53,472 nt of DNA from Sandarakinorhabdus sp. (lineage in GTDB: Bacteria > Pseudomonadota > Alphaproteobacteria > Sphingomonadales > Sphingomonadaceae): contig JAIMJL010000006.1 in the NCBI GenBank assembly GCA_020693225.1, forward strand, positions 1-53,472, given 5' to 3'. A model generated the notes under the pieces. It had not been told where the DNA came from. It worked only from the letters and a program-made list of their open reading frames with translations, and did not search any database. The translations under genes were made by a program, and so were the position numbers. Shown piece after piece: positions 17,983 through 25,347 of the stretch (positions within the stretch are counted from its first letter, which is position 1; every line of letters starts with the position of its first letter).

Positions 17983-18653
17983 TGGAGCTGACAGAAGCCG
18001 ATCATCAGCGGGTTTCCGGCGCGATCCAGGCCGCAGAGGCGCACACATCGGGCGAAATCTTCTGCATCCTGACGCATGAGCGACACCGCTATCTGGAATG
18101 GATTTTTGCGCTTGCCGCCCTGCTGGCCTTCACCTTGCCGTTTGCGCTTGCGCTGCTGGGGTTCGGCCCTTCCTACTGGGCGGCGGCGTTCGGCGTCTGG
18201 CAGGCGGAGGATTTGAGCGAACGGCAGACCATCGAAATCTATGCCGCCGTACAGGCCGGGCTGTTCCTGCTGGCAACCGTGGTGCTGTGCTGGTCACCGC
18301 TGGCGCAGCGGTTTGCGCCGCGTTTCCTGCGCCGCGACCGGGTGCACGAACTGGCGCTGAAGCAGTTTCTTGCCAGGGGCATTCACCTGACAGCGGGGCG
18401 AACCGGAGTGCTGATTTTCGTGTCATCCGAAGATCATATCGTGGAGATCGTGGCCGATGCGGGGATCTATGCCAAGGTTCCGCGGGAGCATTGGGGCGAT
18501 ACGGCGGAAAAGCTGCTGGCGGGCTTGCGGCGCAACGATCCGGTGCAGGGCTTCGTGGATGCCATTGCCCACTGCGGCGAGGTTCTGGCGCGGCATTTTC
18601 CGCCCTCGCCGGGCAATCCCAACGAGATCGAAGACCATCTGATCATCGTTTGA
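17982..18653 (+). CDS. TPM-domain protein interrupted by transmembrane segments
   Basis: A 223-residue protein without a signal peptide. An N-terminal TPM start (IQAAEAHTSGEIFCILTHE) is followed by two strongly hydrophobic stretches (about residues 43-65 and 90-105). The rest of a TPM domain then follows, with HLTAGRTGVLIFVSSEDHIVEIVADAGIYAKV. The TPM fold thus appears split by a membrane hairpin, a known arrangement in LemA/TPM clusters. The ATG overlaps the previous stop (TGATG), so it is translationally coupled to the glycine-rich TPM protein; the two probably act together in the cytoplasmic membrane. Confidence 0.85.
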   Translation: MELTEADHQRVSGAIQAAEAHTSGEIFCILTHERHRYLEWIFALAALLAFTLPFALALLGFGPSYWAAAFGVWQAEDLSERQTIEIYAAVQAGLFLLATVVLCWSPLAQRFAPRFLRRDRVHELALKQFLARGIHLTAGRTGVLIFVSSEDHIVEIVADAGIYAKVPREHWGDTAEKLLAGLRRNDPVQGFVDAIAHCGEVLARHFPPSPGNPNEIEDHLIIV

Positions 18654-18717
18654 GGCCGGTCGCAGCCCTTCACAGGGGCACAGGATGCGGCATTTTTGCT
18701 GCACCTGCGAACAAAGC

Positions 18718-18746
18718 TTGACATGGGAAGCCGATTGGTTGCTATG
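18718..18746 (+). promoter_or_regulatory. Putative promoter of the 18805 gene
   Basis: TTGACA (18718-18723) and GCTATG (18741-18746) are 17 bases apart, close to the sphingomonad/Caulobacter housekeeping pattern. The predicted start lies about 50 bases before the ATG at 18805. It is the best match within the 151-base gap 18654-18804. Confidence 0.5.
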
Positions 18747-18804
18747 CACAGTATTGCATGGCTCACCATAAAGGTTCGAGAGCCAGTAAGATGAGGATAG
18801 TCCC

Positions 18805-19080
18805 ATGTTCAAGCCAGTGCTGATTGCTGCCGCCCTCCTGGTCGGCGCGCCCGCCATCGCAGCCGACACCGCCGATGCCACCCCGGTTGTGAAGACCGGC
18901 AAGACGCTGCGCGATTCCAACAATGTGCGAATCGGCAAGATCGACCGCGTTTATGCCGATGGCTCGGTGCGGGTGATCAACGACAATCGCTTCGTGACCA
19001 TTCCGGCCGACGCCATTGCCATGGTTGATGGCCAGCCGACCACGACGCTCTCCAAGCGCGAAGTGACCAAGCTTCCCTGA
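18805..19080 (+). CDS. Small secreted protein
   Basis: A 91-residue protein with a signal peptide ending near APAIAA (about residue 20). The mature part is about 70 residues: TGKTLRDSNNVRIGKIDRVYADGSVRVI, read in two halves, then a FVTIPADAIAMVDG segment. This resembles small PRC-barrel-like or 'rsbS-like' strands found in exported sphingomonad proteins that carry a 'G..I..V..DG.V.VI' pattern. No function is recognised. It has its own promoter candidate and converges on the MarR gene. Confidence 0.75.
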   Translation: MFKPVLIAAALLVGAPAIAADTADATPVVKTGKTLRDSNNVRIGKIDRVYADGSVRVINDNRFVTIPADAIAMVDGQPTTTLSKREVTKLP

Positions 19081-19093
19081 GCCTGTTCGGTCG

Positions 19094-19561
19094 CTATTCG
19101 GTTGGCGGATCGTACCAGGGTGACTTGAGGTTGCCCGAAATGCGATCCAGCAAGCTGTGCAGCGCGGCGCGATCGGCATCACAAATGCCGGAAAACGCCC
19201 GCTGCTCCTCGGCCTTTGCCAGGCATTGCAGCTGCTCCAGAAGCGGTGCTGCCTGATTGGTGAGGTAAATCCGGTGCGCCCGGCGATCGCCAGGGTCGGG
19301 CCGCCGTTCCACCAGCCCGTCTTCGCACAGCCGATCGAGCATCCGGCTGGCGGTCACATCGCCCACATCGAGCAGCCGCGCGATGCGGCTTTGCGTGGCA
19401 CCTTCGGCCGCTTGCACGATGGCGATGGTGCGCCATTGCGCGCGCGTCAGTCCTGTGCCTTTGGCGCGTTGATCGAAGCTGTTTTTCAGCGCCCGGGCGA
19501 CAATGCTCAGTTTGAAGCCGAGCGAACGATCCGATCCCGCTTCATCTGTCGTGCCGCCGAT
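19094..19561 (-). CDS. MarR-family regulator with probable ATC start
   Basis: The frame encodes a MarR winged-helix regulator: GTGLTRAQWRTIAIVQ, SRIARLLDVGDVTASRMLDRL (recognition helix) and the wing DGLVERRPDPGDRRAHRIYLT. From the in-frame stop near 19660 to the GTG at 19417 there is no ATG, GTG or TTG, and starting at 19417 would delete the first helices. An ATC codon at 19561 follows GGGGAGG with five-base spacing and gives 155 residues, the normal length of the family. I infer an ATC start; a CTG start or a base error are alternatives. The Rieske oxygenase stops 80 bases upstream on the same strand, so the two probably form one unit, with MarR repressing it. Confidence 0.75.
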   Translation of the reverse strand: MGGTTDEAGSDRSLGFKLSIVARALKNSFDQRAKGTGLTRAQWRTIAIVQAAEGATQSRIARLLDVGDVTASRMLDRLCEDGLVERRPDPGDRRAHRIYLTNQAAPLLEQLQCLAKAEEQRAFSGICDADRAALHSLLDRISGNLKSPWYDPPTE

Positions 19562-19641
19562 GTTCGCCTCCCCGTCGGCAATGCGCTGCCTCAGCCGCGC
19601 ATTTGCGCCAGGGTTGCAAGCCCCGTCAATGCTGGGTGGAC

Positions 19642-20991
19642 TCAGTCGGCTGCCATCATGCGGTCAAGCTCGGCGTGGAAATGGCGCAAGCGGGCTTCCT
19701 GCTCGCTCCACAATGGCCCGCGGAAGCCGCGCGAACGGGCGCCGGCCTGCACAATCGGCAGCAGCTCGGAATCCTGATCCAGCACTTCGCCCAGCTCCGG
19801 TGGCTCGCCCAGCGCCGTGCGCACGATATCGGGCCGGGTTTCGCCGGTCATGTCCACATCCGCCCCCAGGCCCATCCAGGCGGGCGCGGCCAGATTGGCA
19901 CCTTCGATATGCCGATAGAGAATGCAGGTGTCATAGGTGAACTGGTTGGGATCGGTGGCGTGCGGCACGAAGCGGTGCAGGAACACGGCTTCGGGATGGC
20001 ACCCGATCTGCACGTTGGGGAACAGCGAATATATGGTCGAATCGCTCAGCTGGGTGTCGCTGAACTTGTCCCAATCCAGCCCCAGGGCCGCCGCCCGCTG
20101 GCGCTTGGCCTGCTGCACGGCGGCACGGCTCTCCTGCGCGCTGCCATGGAATTGCGCCGGATCGATGCCGGCATCCTTCAGCATGATTTCGATTCCCGCG
20201 TTCACGCCCTGTTGATCCGGGAAACGCGGCGATGGCTGGGCGAAGGGCACGAACTGCCGGCTGAAGCCGCCGGGCCACAGATCGATCTGGGTGCGATCGT
20301 CCATCAGACACTGGGTTTGCGGGTGAACGGCGTGCAGGTGATAGGTTTCGGCGAAGGCATCCACACCGCCCTTCCAGTTGGCACCCCAATCCGAACGCTT
20401 GTGCTGCACGACATTCATCCGGCCGATATCATACAGCTCCAGCTGCGGCAGGATGGGGGCCAGCCATTGCTGCAGCGGCTGGATGCCCGGATCCATCGAT
20501 ACGAACACCAGCCCCGCCGCCTCTTCGCAGCGCAGCGAGGTGAGGTTGTGATCGTGGCACAGCACTTCCGGCCGGAAGGTTTCAGGATCGGTGACGGCGA
20601 TGTTCTGCCCGTCCAAAGCGAACTGCCAGCTGTGAAACGGGCAGGTGAACTGGCCGATGCTGCCGGTGTCGGCCAGGATCAGCTGGCTGCCGCGATGCGG
20701 GCAGACATTGTAGTGCGCCTTCAGGCTACCGTCTGTCGCACGGACCACGATGAAACTTTCCGGACCGATATCGAATTTCGCGAAGTCGCCCGGCTCCCTG
20801 ACATCGGACAGCGGGCAAGCCAGCAGCCAGCTGCGGGCAAACACCTTCTCCCACTCCGCGTCGGCGAATGCCTTGCTGTGATAGCGATCCGGCGACGGTC
20901 GGCCGGCGCCATGATCGATGGCCGGCGCCCGGTCATTGAACGGATGCGGCGTGCCGGTGTGGATATCCCAAAGGCGCTGGTGATAGGTCAT
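19642..20991 (-). CDS. Rieske aromatic-ring-hydroxylating oxygenase, alpha subunit
   Basis: A 449-residue oxygenase component. The Rieske [2Fe-2S] ligands are C97 and H99 in CPHRG and C117 and H120 in CPFHSW. The mononuclear-iron site is in NWKGGVDAFAETYHLHAVHP (H218 and H223). Such enzymes insert oxygen into aromatic or O-methyl substrates using electrons from separate reductase and ferredoxin proteins, none of which is encoded nearby. No beta subunit gene follows, so it may be a homo-oligomer of the PobA/VanA/RHO-alpha-only type. A GGGAGAG ribosome site lies before the ATG. Transcription probably starts upstream of the palindrome at 21020-21033. Confidence 0.92.
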   Translation of the reverse strand: MTYHQRLWDIHTGTPHPFNDRAPAIDHGAGRPSPDRYHSKAFADAEWEKVFARSWLLACPLSDVREPGDFAKFDIGPESFIVVRATDGSLKAHYNVCPHRGSQLILADTGSIGQFTCPFHSWQFALDGQNIAVTDPETFRPEVLCHDHNLTSLRCEEAAGLVFVSMDPGIQPLQQWLAPILPQLELYDIGRMNVVQHKRSDWGANWKGGVDAFAETYHLHAVHPQTQCLMDDRTQIDLWPGGFSRQFVPFAQPSPRFPDQQGVNAGIEIMLKDAGIDPAQFHGSAQESRAAVQQAKRQRAAALGLDWDKFSDTQLSDSTIYSLFPNVQIGCHPEAVFLHRFVPHATDPNQFTYDTCILYRHIEGANLAAPAWMGLGADVDMTGETRPDIVRTALGEPPELGEVLDQDSELLPIVQAGARSRGFRGPLWSEQEARLRHFHAELDRMMAAD

Positions 20992-21019
20992 GAAACTCTC
21001 CCGTTGCGCCTATAAAAAG

Positions 21020-21033
21020 ACAATCATGATTGT
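21020..21033. promoter_or_regulatory. Perfect 14-bp palindrome, likely MarR operator
   Basis: ACAATCATGATTGT is a perfect inverted repeat, with two more matching A/T pairs after one mismatch. It lies 29 bases before the Rieske gene. On the minus strand it falls between a TTGTAA element and an AT-rich TTTTATA element, so a bound repressor would block RNA polymerase. Length and symmetry suit MarR-family sites. Confidence 0.6.
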
Positions 21034-21081
21034 TTTACAAGTGGCGAATGCGATGGCTTGCAAATCAACGGGAGCGCCGTG

Positions 21082-21645
21082 TCAGCTGCCCCAGGGCGGC
21101 GGCGGCGCAGCAACCGGGCGGGTGAGATCGAACTCCACCCGTAGCGCACGACCGGGGCGGTTCAGCTCGTAAGCGTAGGTCTTGCCCGGCACGATTTCCA
21201 CACTCCACACATTGGGCACCGATTGCGGCAAACCTTCGCGAACGAACATCGCCTTCGAGAAGGCATCGGAGGGGAAGTCCTGCCGCAAGGTGGCAACCGG
21301 CGCCACGGTGTCGCCGCCATATTGGGTCACCTTGTCTTCGCTGCCGTCTTCGTGGCGGTGGTCATGCTTCAGCCGGTAGCCGGTGGGCACCTTGCTGATC
21401 ACCCAGGTGCGCGAGCGATCGTTGCCCACATGGAAGGGCACGCGAATGCTGTCGGCTGAACATTCGCGCACATGCATGACAAGCCGGCTGGCGGCGAAGT
21501 CGCGGTCGGCGGCGTCGGTCGTTACCACCTTGCCCTCGAACGCCTTGCCACACAGCGCGGTGAGCTGATCGAAAAAGGCGGAACGCTGTGCGGCAAGCGG
21601 TGTGGCGGCGAACAGGGCGGCCGTGAGGGCGAGACGGGTTAACAT
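21082..21645 (-). CDS. Secreted protein of unknown function
   Basis: A 187-residue protein with a signal peptide ending at about residue 19 (ATPLAAQ). The mature part has two conserved-looking Cys residues (LTALCGKAFEG and HVRECSADSIRVP), a histidine-rich turn LKHDHRHEDGSEDK, and a terminal APPPPWGS. The composition suggests a soluble periplasmic beta-rich domain. I recognise no catalytic motif; similar proteins are usually left hypothetical in sphingomonads and xanthomonads. It lies between the Rieske gene and the sirtuin gene, all on the minus strand, with an 18-90 base gap on either side. Confidence 0.75.
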   Translation of the reverse strand: MLTRLALTAALFAATPLAAQRSAFFDQLTALCGKAFEGKVVTTDAADRDFAASRLVMHVRECSADSIRVPFHVGNDRSRTWVISKVPTGYRLKHDHRHEDGSEDKVTQYGGDTVAPVATLRQDFPSDAFSKAMFVREGLPQSVPNVWSVEIVPGKTYAYELNRPGRALRVEFDLTRPVAAPPPPWGS

Positions 21646-21665
21646 GAAATCAGGCTAGCGCGCTT

Positions 21666-22370
21666 TCAGGCGAGAAGCGAATCCACCAGCTCCGGCACCC
21701 GCACGCTCGCTGGGCCGAAGCGGCATTCGTGAAAACGCTCCGAGCCGAGCGAGGGTTCTAGGTTCAGCTCAACACAGCGGGCGCGTGCCGCGCGGGCGCG
21801 GTCAACAAATCCGGCCGCCGGGTAGACGGCGCCGGAGGTGCCGATCGCGATGAACAGATCGGCTTCAGCCAGCGCCGCCTCGATCCGCCCCATTTCGTAG
21901 GGCGTCTCACCAAACCAGACGATATCGGGCCGGAGGTTTCCCGCTCTTCCGCAACACGGGCAGGGTGGATCATCGGCAAGCGGCTTTTCCCAGCGATGGC
22001 AGGCACCGCAAGCCGTGCACCAGGCGCTTTTGAGCTCGCCGTGCATATGCACCAGGCGCACCGAACCGGCGCGCTCGTGCAGATCATCGACATTCTGGGT
22101 TACCAGCAGCAGATTGCCCCGCCACGCCTGATCCAGCTGCGCCAGTGCAATATGCGCCGGGTTGGGCACGACTGTTTCGAGGGCGGCCCTGCGGGCATCG
22201 TAAAAGGCCTGCACCAGTGCCGGATTGCGCGCGAAGGCTTCCGGAGTTGCCACATCCTCCACCCGGTGGCCCTCCCACAGGCCGTCCGCTGCGCGAAAGG
22301 TGGGAACCCCGGATTCGGCCGATATGCCGGCCCCGGTGAGAATCACGATGTTCCGGATCAGCCGCTCCAT
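21666..22370 (-). CDS. cobB: NAD-dependent protein deacylase (sirtuin, CobB-like)
   Basis: A 234-residue sirtuin. NAD binding is in GAGISAESGVPTFR (residues 13-26) and TQNVDDLHERAG, the catalytic His is H110 in VHMHGEL, and a zinc-binding Cys set is at 118, 121, 137 and 140. Tyr57 and Arg60 (FYDAR) match the pair that allows removal of succinyl or malonyl groups in class III sirtuins. The start ATG at 22370 has GGAGGT 6 bases upstream; that ribosome site lies within a 14-base tandem repeat. It is divergent from dapB across 77 bases. Confidence 0.93.
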   Translation of the reverse strand: MERLIRNIVILTGAGISAESGVPTFRAADGLWEGHRVEDVATPEAFARNPALVQAFYDARRAALETVVPNPAHIALAQLDQAWRGNLLLVTQNVDDLHERAGSVRLVHMHGELKSAWCTACGACHRWEKPLADDPPCPCCGRAGNLRPDIVWFGETPYEMGRIEAALAEADLFIAIGTSGAVYPAAGFVDRARAARARCVELNLEPSLGSERFHECRFGPASVRVPELVDSLLA

Positions 22371-22392
22371 TCCTGCACCTCCATTCCTGCAC
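22365..22392 (-). repeat. 14-bp perfect tandem repeat spanning the sirtuin start
   Basis: CTCCATTCCTGCAC occurs twice in a row on the plus strand (22365-22378 and 22379-22392). On the coding strand each copy contains an ATG followed by GAG, so the duplication creates a second ATG at 22384 in another frame, and it also supplies the GGAGGT ribosome site of the real start. Confidence 0.85.
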
Positions 22393-22447
22393 TCTTGCCA
22401 AGTTTCCCGCGCTGGCGGAAGGATAGGCGGGTGCAAGGAGCGCTGGG

Positions 22448-23248
22448 ATGATCAAGATTGGCGTGTTGGGAGCCGGCGGACGCATGGGGCAGGCGATCAT
22501 CGCGGAAGTGGCGCAAACGGCGGACAGCTGGATTGCCGGCGGCGTGGAGCGCGCCGGGCACCCGCTGTGTGGCAGCGTGATCGGCGATGGGCTGGTGGTC
22601 TGCGCCAATGCAGCACCCGTTGCCCACAAGGCCGATGTGCTGATCGATTTCACCTCGCCGGCTGCGCTGGAAGAGCATCTGCGCGCCGCCATGGACGGCA
22701 ATGCCGCCATCCTCGTGGGAACCACCGGGCTGGAACCGGCGCATCACGCGGCGATCGATGCCGCCGCCCGCAGCATTGCCGTGTTGCAGGCGGCCAACAC
22801 CTCGCTGGCGGTGTCGTTGCTGGCGCTGCTGGTGGAGCGCGCGGCCGCCGCGCTGGACAGCGAATGGGATATCGAGATTGCCGAGATGCATCATCGGCAC
22901 AAGCTGGACGCGCCTTCGGGAACCGCGCTGCTGCTGGGGGATGCTGCCGCGCGCGGCCGTGGCGGTTCGCTGCAAAATCTGCGTCTGCCGCCGCATGACG
23001 GCGGATCGGCGTTGCGCAAGCCCGGCGGCATCGGCTTTGCCTCGTTGCGCGGCGGCACCGTTGCCGGCGAGCATCAGGTGATCTTCGCCGGCGAGGGTGA
23101 GCGGATCCTGCTGGCCCACAGCGCCGAGGGACGGGATATCTTTGCCCGCGGCGCAGTGCGGGCGGCGCGCTGGCTGGCTAGGCAGCCAGCCGGGCGCTAC
23201 AGCATGGCAGACATGATGCGGTCGAGCGCCGGCCCGGCAGCGCTCTAA
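22448..23248 (+). CDS. dapB: 4-hydroxy-tetrahydrodipicolinate reductase
   Basis: A 266-residue DapB, the NAD(P)H-dependent reductase making tetrahydrodipicolinate for lysine and diaminopimelate synthesis, and so also for peptidoglycan. It has the nucleotide loop GAGGRMGQ (residues 8-15), DFTSP near 68, GTTGL near 91, and the family signature EMHHRHKLDAPSGTA (about 146-160) with catalytic His149 and Lys152. Length is normal. The ATG at 22448 is preceded by GGAGCG. Its stop codon overlaps the convergent EamA stop. No other dap gene is in the window. Confidence 0.96.
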   Translation: MIKIGVLGAGGRMGQAIIAEVAQTADSWIAGGVERAGHPLCGSVIGDGLVVCANAAPVAHKADVLIDFTSPAALEEHLRAAMDGNAAILVGTTGLEPAHHAAIDAAARSIAVLQAANTSLAVSLLALLVERAAAALDSEWDIEIAEMHHRHKLDAPSGTALLLGDAAARGRGGSLQNLRLPPHDGGSALRKPGGIGFASLRGGTVAGEHQVIFAGEGERILLAHSAEGRDIFARGAVRAARWLARQPAGRYSMADMMRSSAGPAAL

Positions 23249-24129
23249 GGTGCCTTGGGCGTTCGCAGCGCGATCACCAGGCCAATCAGCGCGATCACCG
23301 TTCCGGCAACCGCAAGGACAGACCAGACATAGCCCTCGAACAGCGTGGACAGGCCCATCGCAATGATCGGGATCGGAATCCCCGTCCAGGCGGCTTCGGC
23401 CGGGCCGATGGTGCGGATCAGGTCGAAATAGAGGCCGAAGGCGATCGCGCTGGCGAATATGCCCAGAATGAGCAGGCCGGCGATATACTCCGGGCGCCAG
23501 TCCCAGGTGGGCGGGCCGGCGGTCACCCCGGCAATCGCTGCGTTCACGGCAGCGCCGATCAGCATGGCCCATGCGAGCCCGCCAAGCGACGGCAGCTCAC
23601 GGCCCAGCGGAGTCGCCTGCATCACATTGGAGAGCGAGGCGCACAAGATGCCGGCGAAGGTGAGCCCAAGGCCGATGGCAACCGCGGTGCGATCGCCCGG
23701 CAAGGTGAACTGGTGCGCGAACAGCATGGCAACGCCGGCGATGCCGAGCAGGCTGCCGATGGCAAACTGCCGGGTGATGGAGCGGCCCAGGATGATTTTT
23801 GCAAAAATGGCGTTCGGCACCATCAGCAGGGCAAAGGCGACCGCCAGCAGGCCCGACGGAATATACAGCTCGGCGCGATAGACGAAGTTGAAATTCAGCA
23901 CGAACTGCATCCCGGCGAACAGCAGCAGGAAGCCCCAGCCGTGGCGCGGGATTTTCAGAGGCAGGCCGCGAATCGCGCACCAGGCGAGCAGGGTGCCGCC
24001 GCCGATGGCGAAGCGATAGGCGATCGACCAGCTGGGATCGACGCTGCCGAGCTGGAAGCGGATGATAAGCCAGGTGGTGCCCCAGATGCAGCAGACGGCA
24101 ACGAACTGGGCAATCGATTTCGGGCTCAT
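23245..24129 (-). CDS. EamA/DMT-family transporter
   Basis: A 294-residue inner-membrane protein with about ten hydrophobic helices arranged as two EamA repeats. The first begins FVAVCCIWGTTWLIIRFQLG, with the recognisable 'WG.tw...r' start, and the second contains GLAWAMLIGAAVNAAIAG onward. DMT exporters move amino acids, metabolites or nucleotide derivatives out of the cell, usually by proton exchange. The ATG overlaps the threonine aldolase stop (ATGA), so the two are translationally coupled, which hints at efflux of an amino acid such as threonine, glycine or a related compound. The substrate is inference only. Confidence 0.9.
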   Translation of the reverse strand: MSPKSIAQFVAVCCIWGTTWLIIRFQLGSVDPSWSIAYRFAIGGGTLLAWCAIRGLPLKIPRHGWGFLLLFAGMQFVLNFNFVYRAELYIPSGLLAVAFALLMVPNAIFAKIILGRSITRQFAIGSLLGIAGVAMLFAHQFTLPGDRTAVAIGLGLTFAGILCASLSNVMQATPLGRELPSLGGLAWAMLIGAAVNAAIAGVTAGPPTWDWRPEYIAGLLILGIFASAIAFGLYFDLIRTIGPAEAAWTGIPIPIIAMGLSTLFEGYVWSVLAVAGTVIALIGLVIALRTPKAP

Positions 24130-25142
24130 GCCAATCGGCCGAGTGCGTCGGCGAGGGCGGCGATGGCGGCGGGACTTTGATCCCAGCGTACGACGAGGCG
24201 GGCAGCATCCGGCCCGTCCTGCTCCCAATCGTAGAAATGGAAGCCCTGCTCGCGCAGCAACGCACGCTCGGCGGGTGTCAGATGCAGAAACAGCTCGTTG
24301 GCCTGCGGCGGGTGCAGCAGACGGGTCGAGGCGGCGCGGGCCAGCAGTTGCGCCCCGGCGTTGGCGGCGCGGGCATTTTGCAGCCAGACGCCGTTTTCGA
24401 GCATCGCCAGAAGTTGTGCTGCGGCAAAGCGACCCTTCGATGGCATCATCCCGGCGCGCTTGCGCCGGACCGGCAGGCTGGCAGCCAGCGCGGGGTTAAA
24501 AACCAGCAGAGCCTCCGCGCTCATCCCGCCATTCTTGATGCAGCCAAACGACAGCAGATCAACGCCGGCGCGATTGGCGATGTCGGCCGGATGACAGCCA
24601 AGATGCGCAACCGCATTGGCAAAGCGTGCACCATCCATATGCACCGCGAGGGCGCGGGCATGGGCGCAATCGGCCAGCGCCGACACTTCATCTGGCGTGT
24701 AAACGGTGCCGGCCTCGGTTGCCTGGGTGATCGAGAGGACTGCGGGCTGCACCTGGTGCACATCAGCCCGGCGGCGGGCGGCGGCGGCATCCAGCGCATC
24801 TACCGTCAGCTTGCCGTGCGGGGCATCGACGAGAATGAGGCTGGCACCGCCCGTGAAAAACGGCACGGCTCCGGCCTCGTCCACCTCGATATGGGCGGCT
24901 GCATGGCACCATATGCCGCCAAAGGGCGGAACCGCGGCCGCCAGCGCCAGCGCGTTGGCCGCCGTTCCGGACGGCACGGCAAACGCGCGGGTGGGTGTAT
25001 CGAACAGCTCGGAAAAGGCCGCATCCAGCCGGTTTGACCAGGCATCGGCGTCATAGCCCTGCGTCACGGCGGGGGCTGCTTGCACCACCGCCGCAAGCAC
25101 GGCGGGGTGAACCCCGGCGGCATTGTCTGAAATGAAATCCAT
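24126..25142 (-). CDS. PLP-dependent threonine aldolase family protein
   Basis: A 338-residue fold-type I PLP enzyme of the beta-eliminating lyase/threonine aldolase family. The N-terminus MDFISDNAAGVHPAV is typical, as are GTAANALAL near residue 78, the Asp/Arg pair in HMDGARFANAV, and the PLP Lys in SFGCIKNGG, matching the low-specificity aldolase pattern SFGATKNG. It cleaves threonine or other beta-hydroxy amino acids to glycine and an aldehyde. The ATG at 25142 is chosen since the family starts there and the open frame further upstream adds no similar sequence. It is the first gene of the pair with EamA. Confidence 0.88.
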   Translation of the reverse strand: MDFISDNAAGVHPAVLAAVVQAAPAVTQGYDADAWSNRLDAAFSELFDTPTRAFAVPSGTAANALALAAAVPPFGGIWCHAAAHIEVDEAGAVPFFTGGASLILVDAPHGKLTVDALDAAAARRRADVHQVQPAVLSITQATEAGTVYTPDEVSALADCAHARALAVHMDGARFANAVAHLGCHPADIANRAGVDLLSFGCIKNGGMSAEALLVFNPALAASLPVRRKRAGMMPSKGRFAAAQLLAMLENGVWLQNARAANAGAQLLARAASTRLLHPPQANELFLHLTPAERALLREQGFHFYDWEQDGPDAARLVVRWDQSPAAIAALADALGRLA

Positions 25143-25238
25143 CGTCGGCGGCCTGTAGCAGAGGAATGGCGCCGCGCCATGCGACGAATACCTGCCCCCA
25201 TGCAAATGGCAGGGAGCGCTTCGCCCGCGCGGGCGAAC

Positions 25239-25265
25239 TTGCCGCTGTGTCTGCGGCTGCTAGAC
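25239..25265 (+). promoter_or_regulatory. Putative promoter of the alkylsulfatase operon
   Basis: TTGCCG (25239-25244) and GCTAGAC (25259-25265), with 14 bases between them, fit the alphaproteobacterial housekeeping pattern TTGACGS-N(10-14)-GCTAnAwC. It lies about 80 bases before the ATG at 25348 within the 205-base divergent gap. Confidence 0.4.
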
Positions 25266-25347
25266 TTGTTCGGACAATGAGTCGCACCCTGCGCTGAAAA
25301 ATGCGTCGGAATGGTTTGCGACCGCCGGGGAGCAGGGAGGTTGCAGG

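Noticed and set aside
22358-23572. 404-codon minus-strand ORF over dapB
   Set aside because: It is antisense to a clear DapB with full motifs, has low-complexity Arg/Ala/Gly composition and no family features; high GC content produces such frames.
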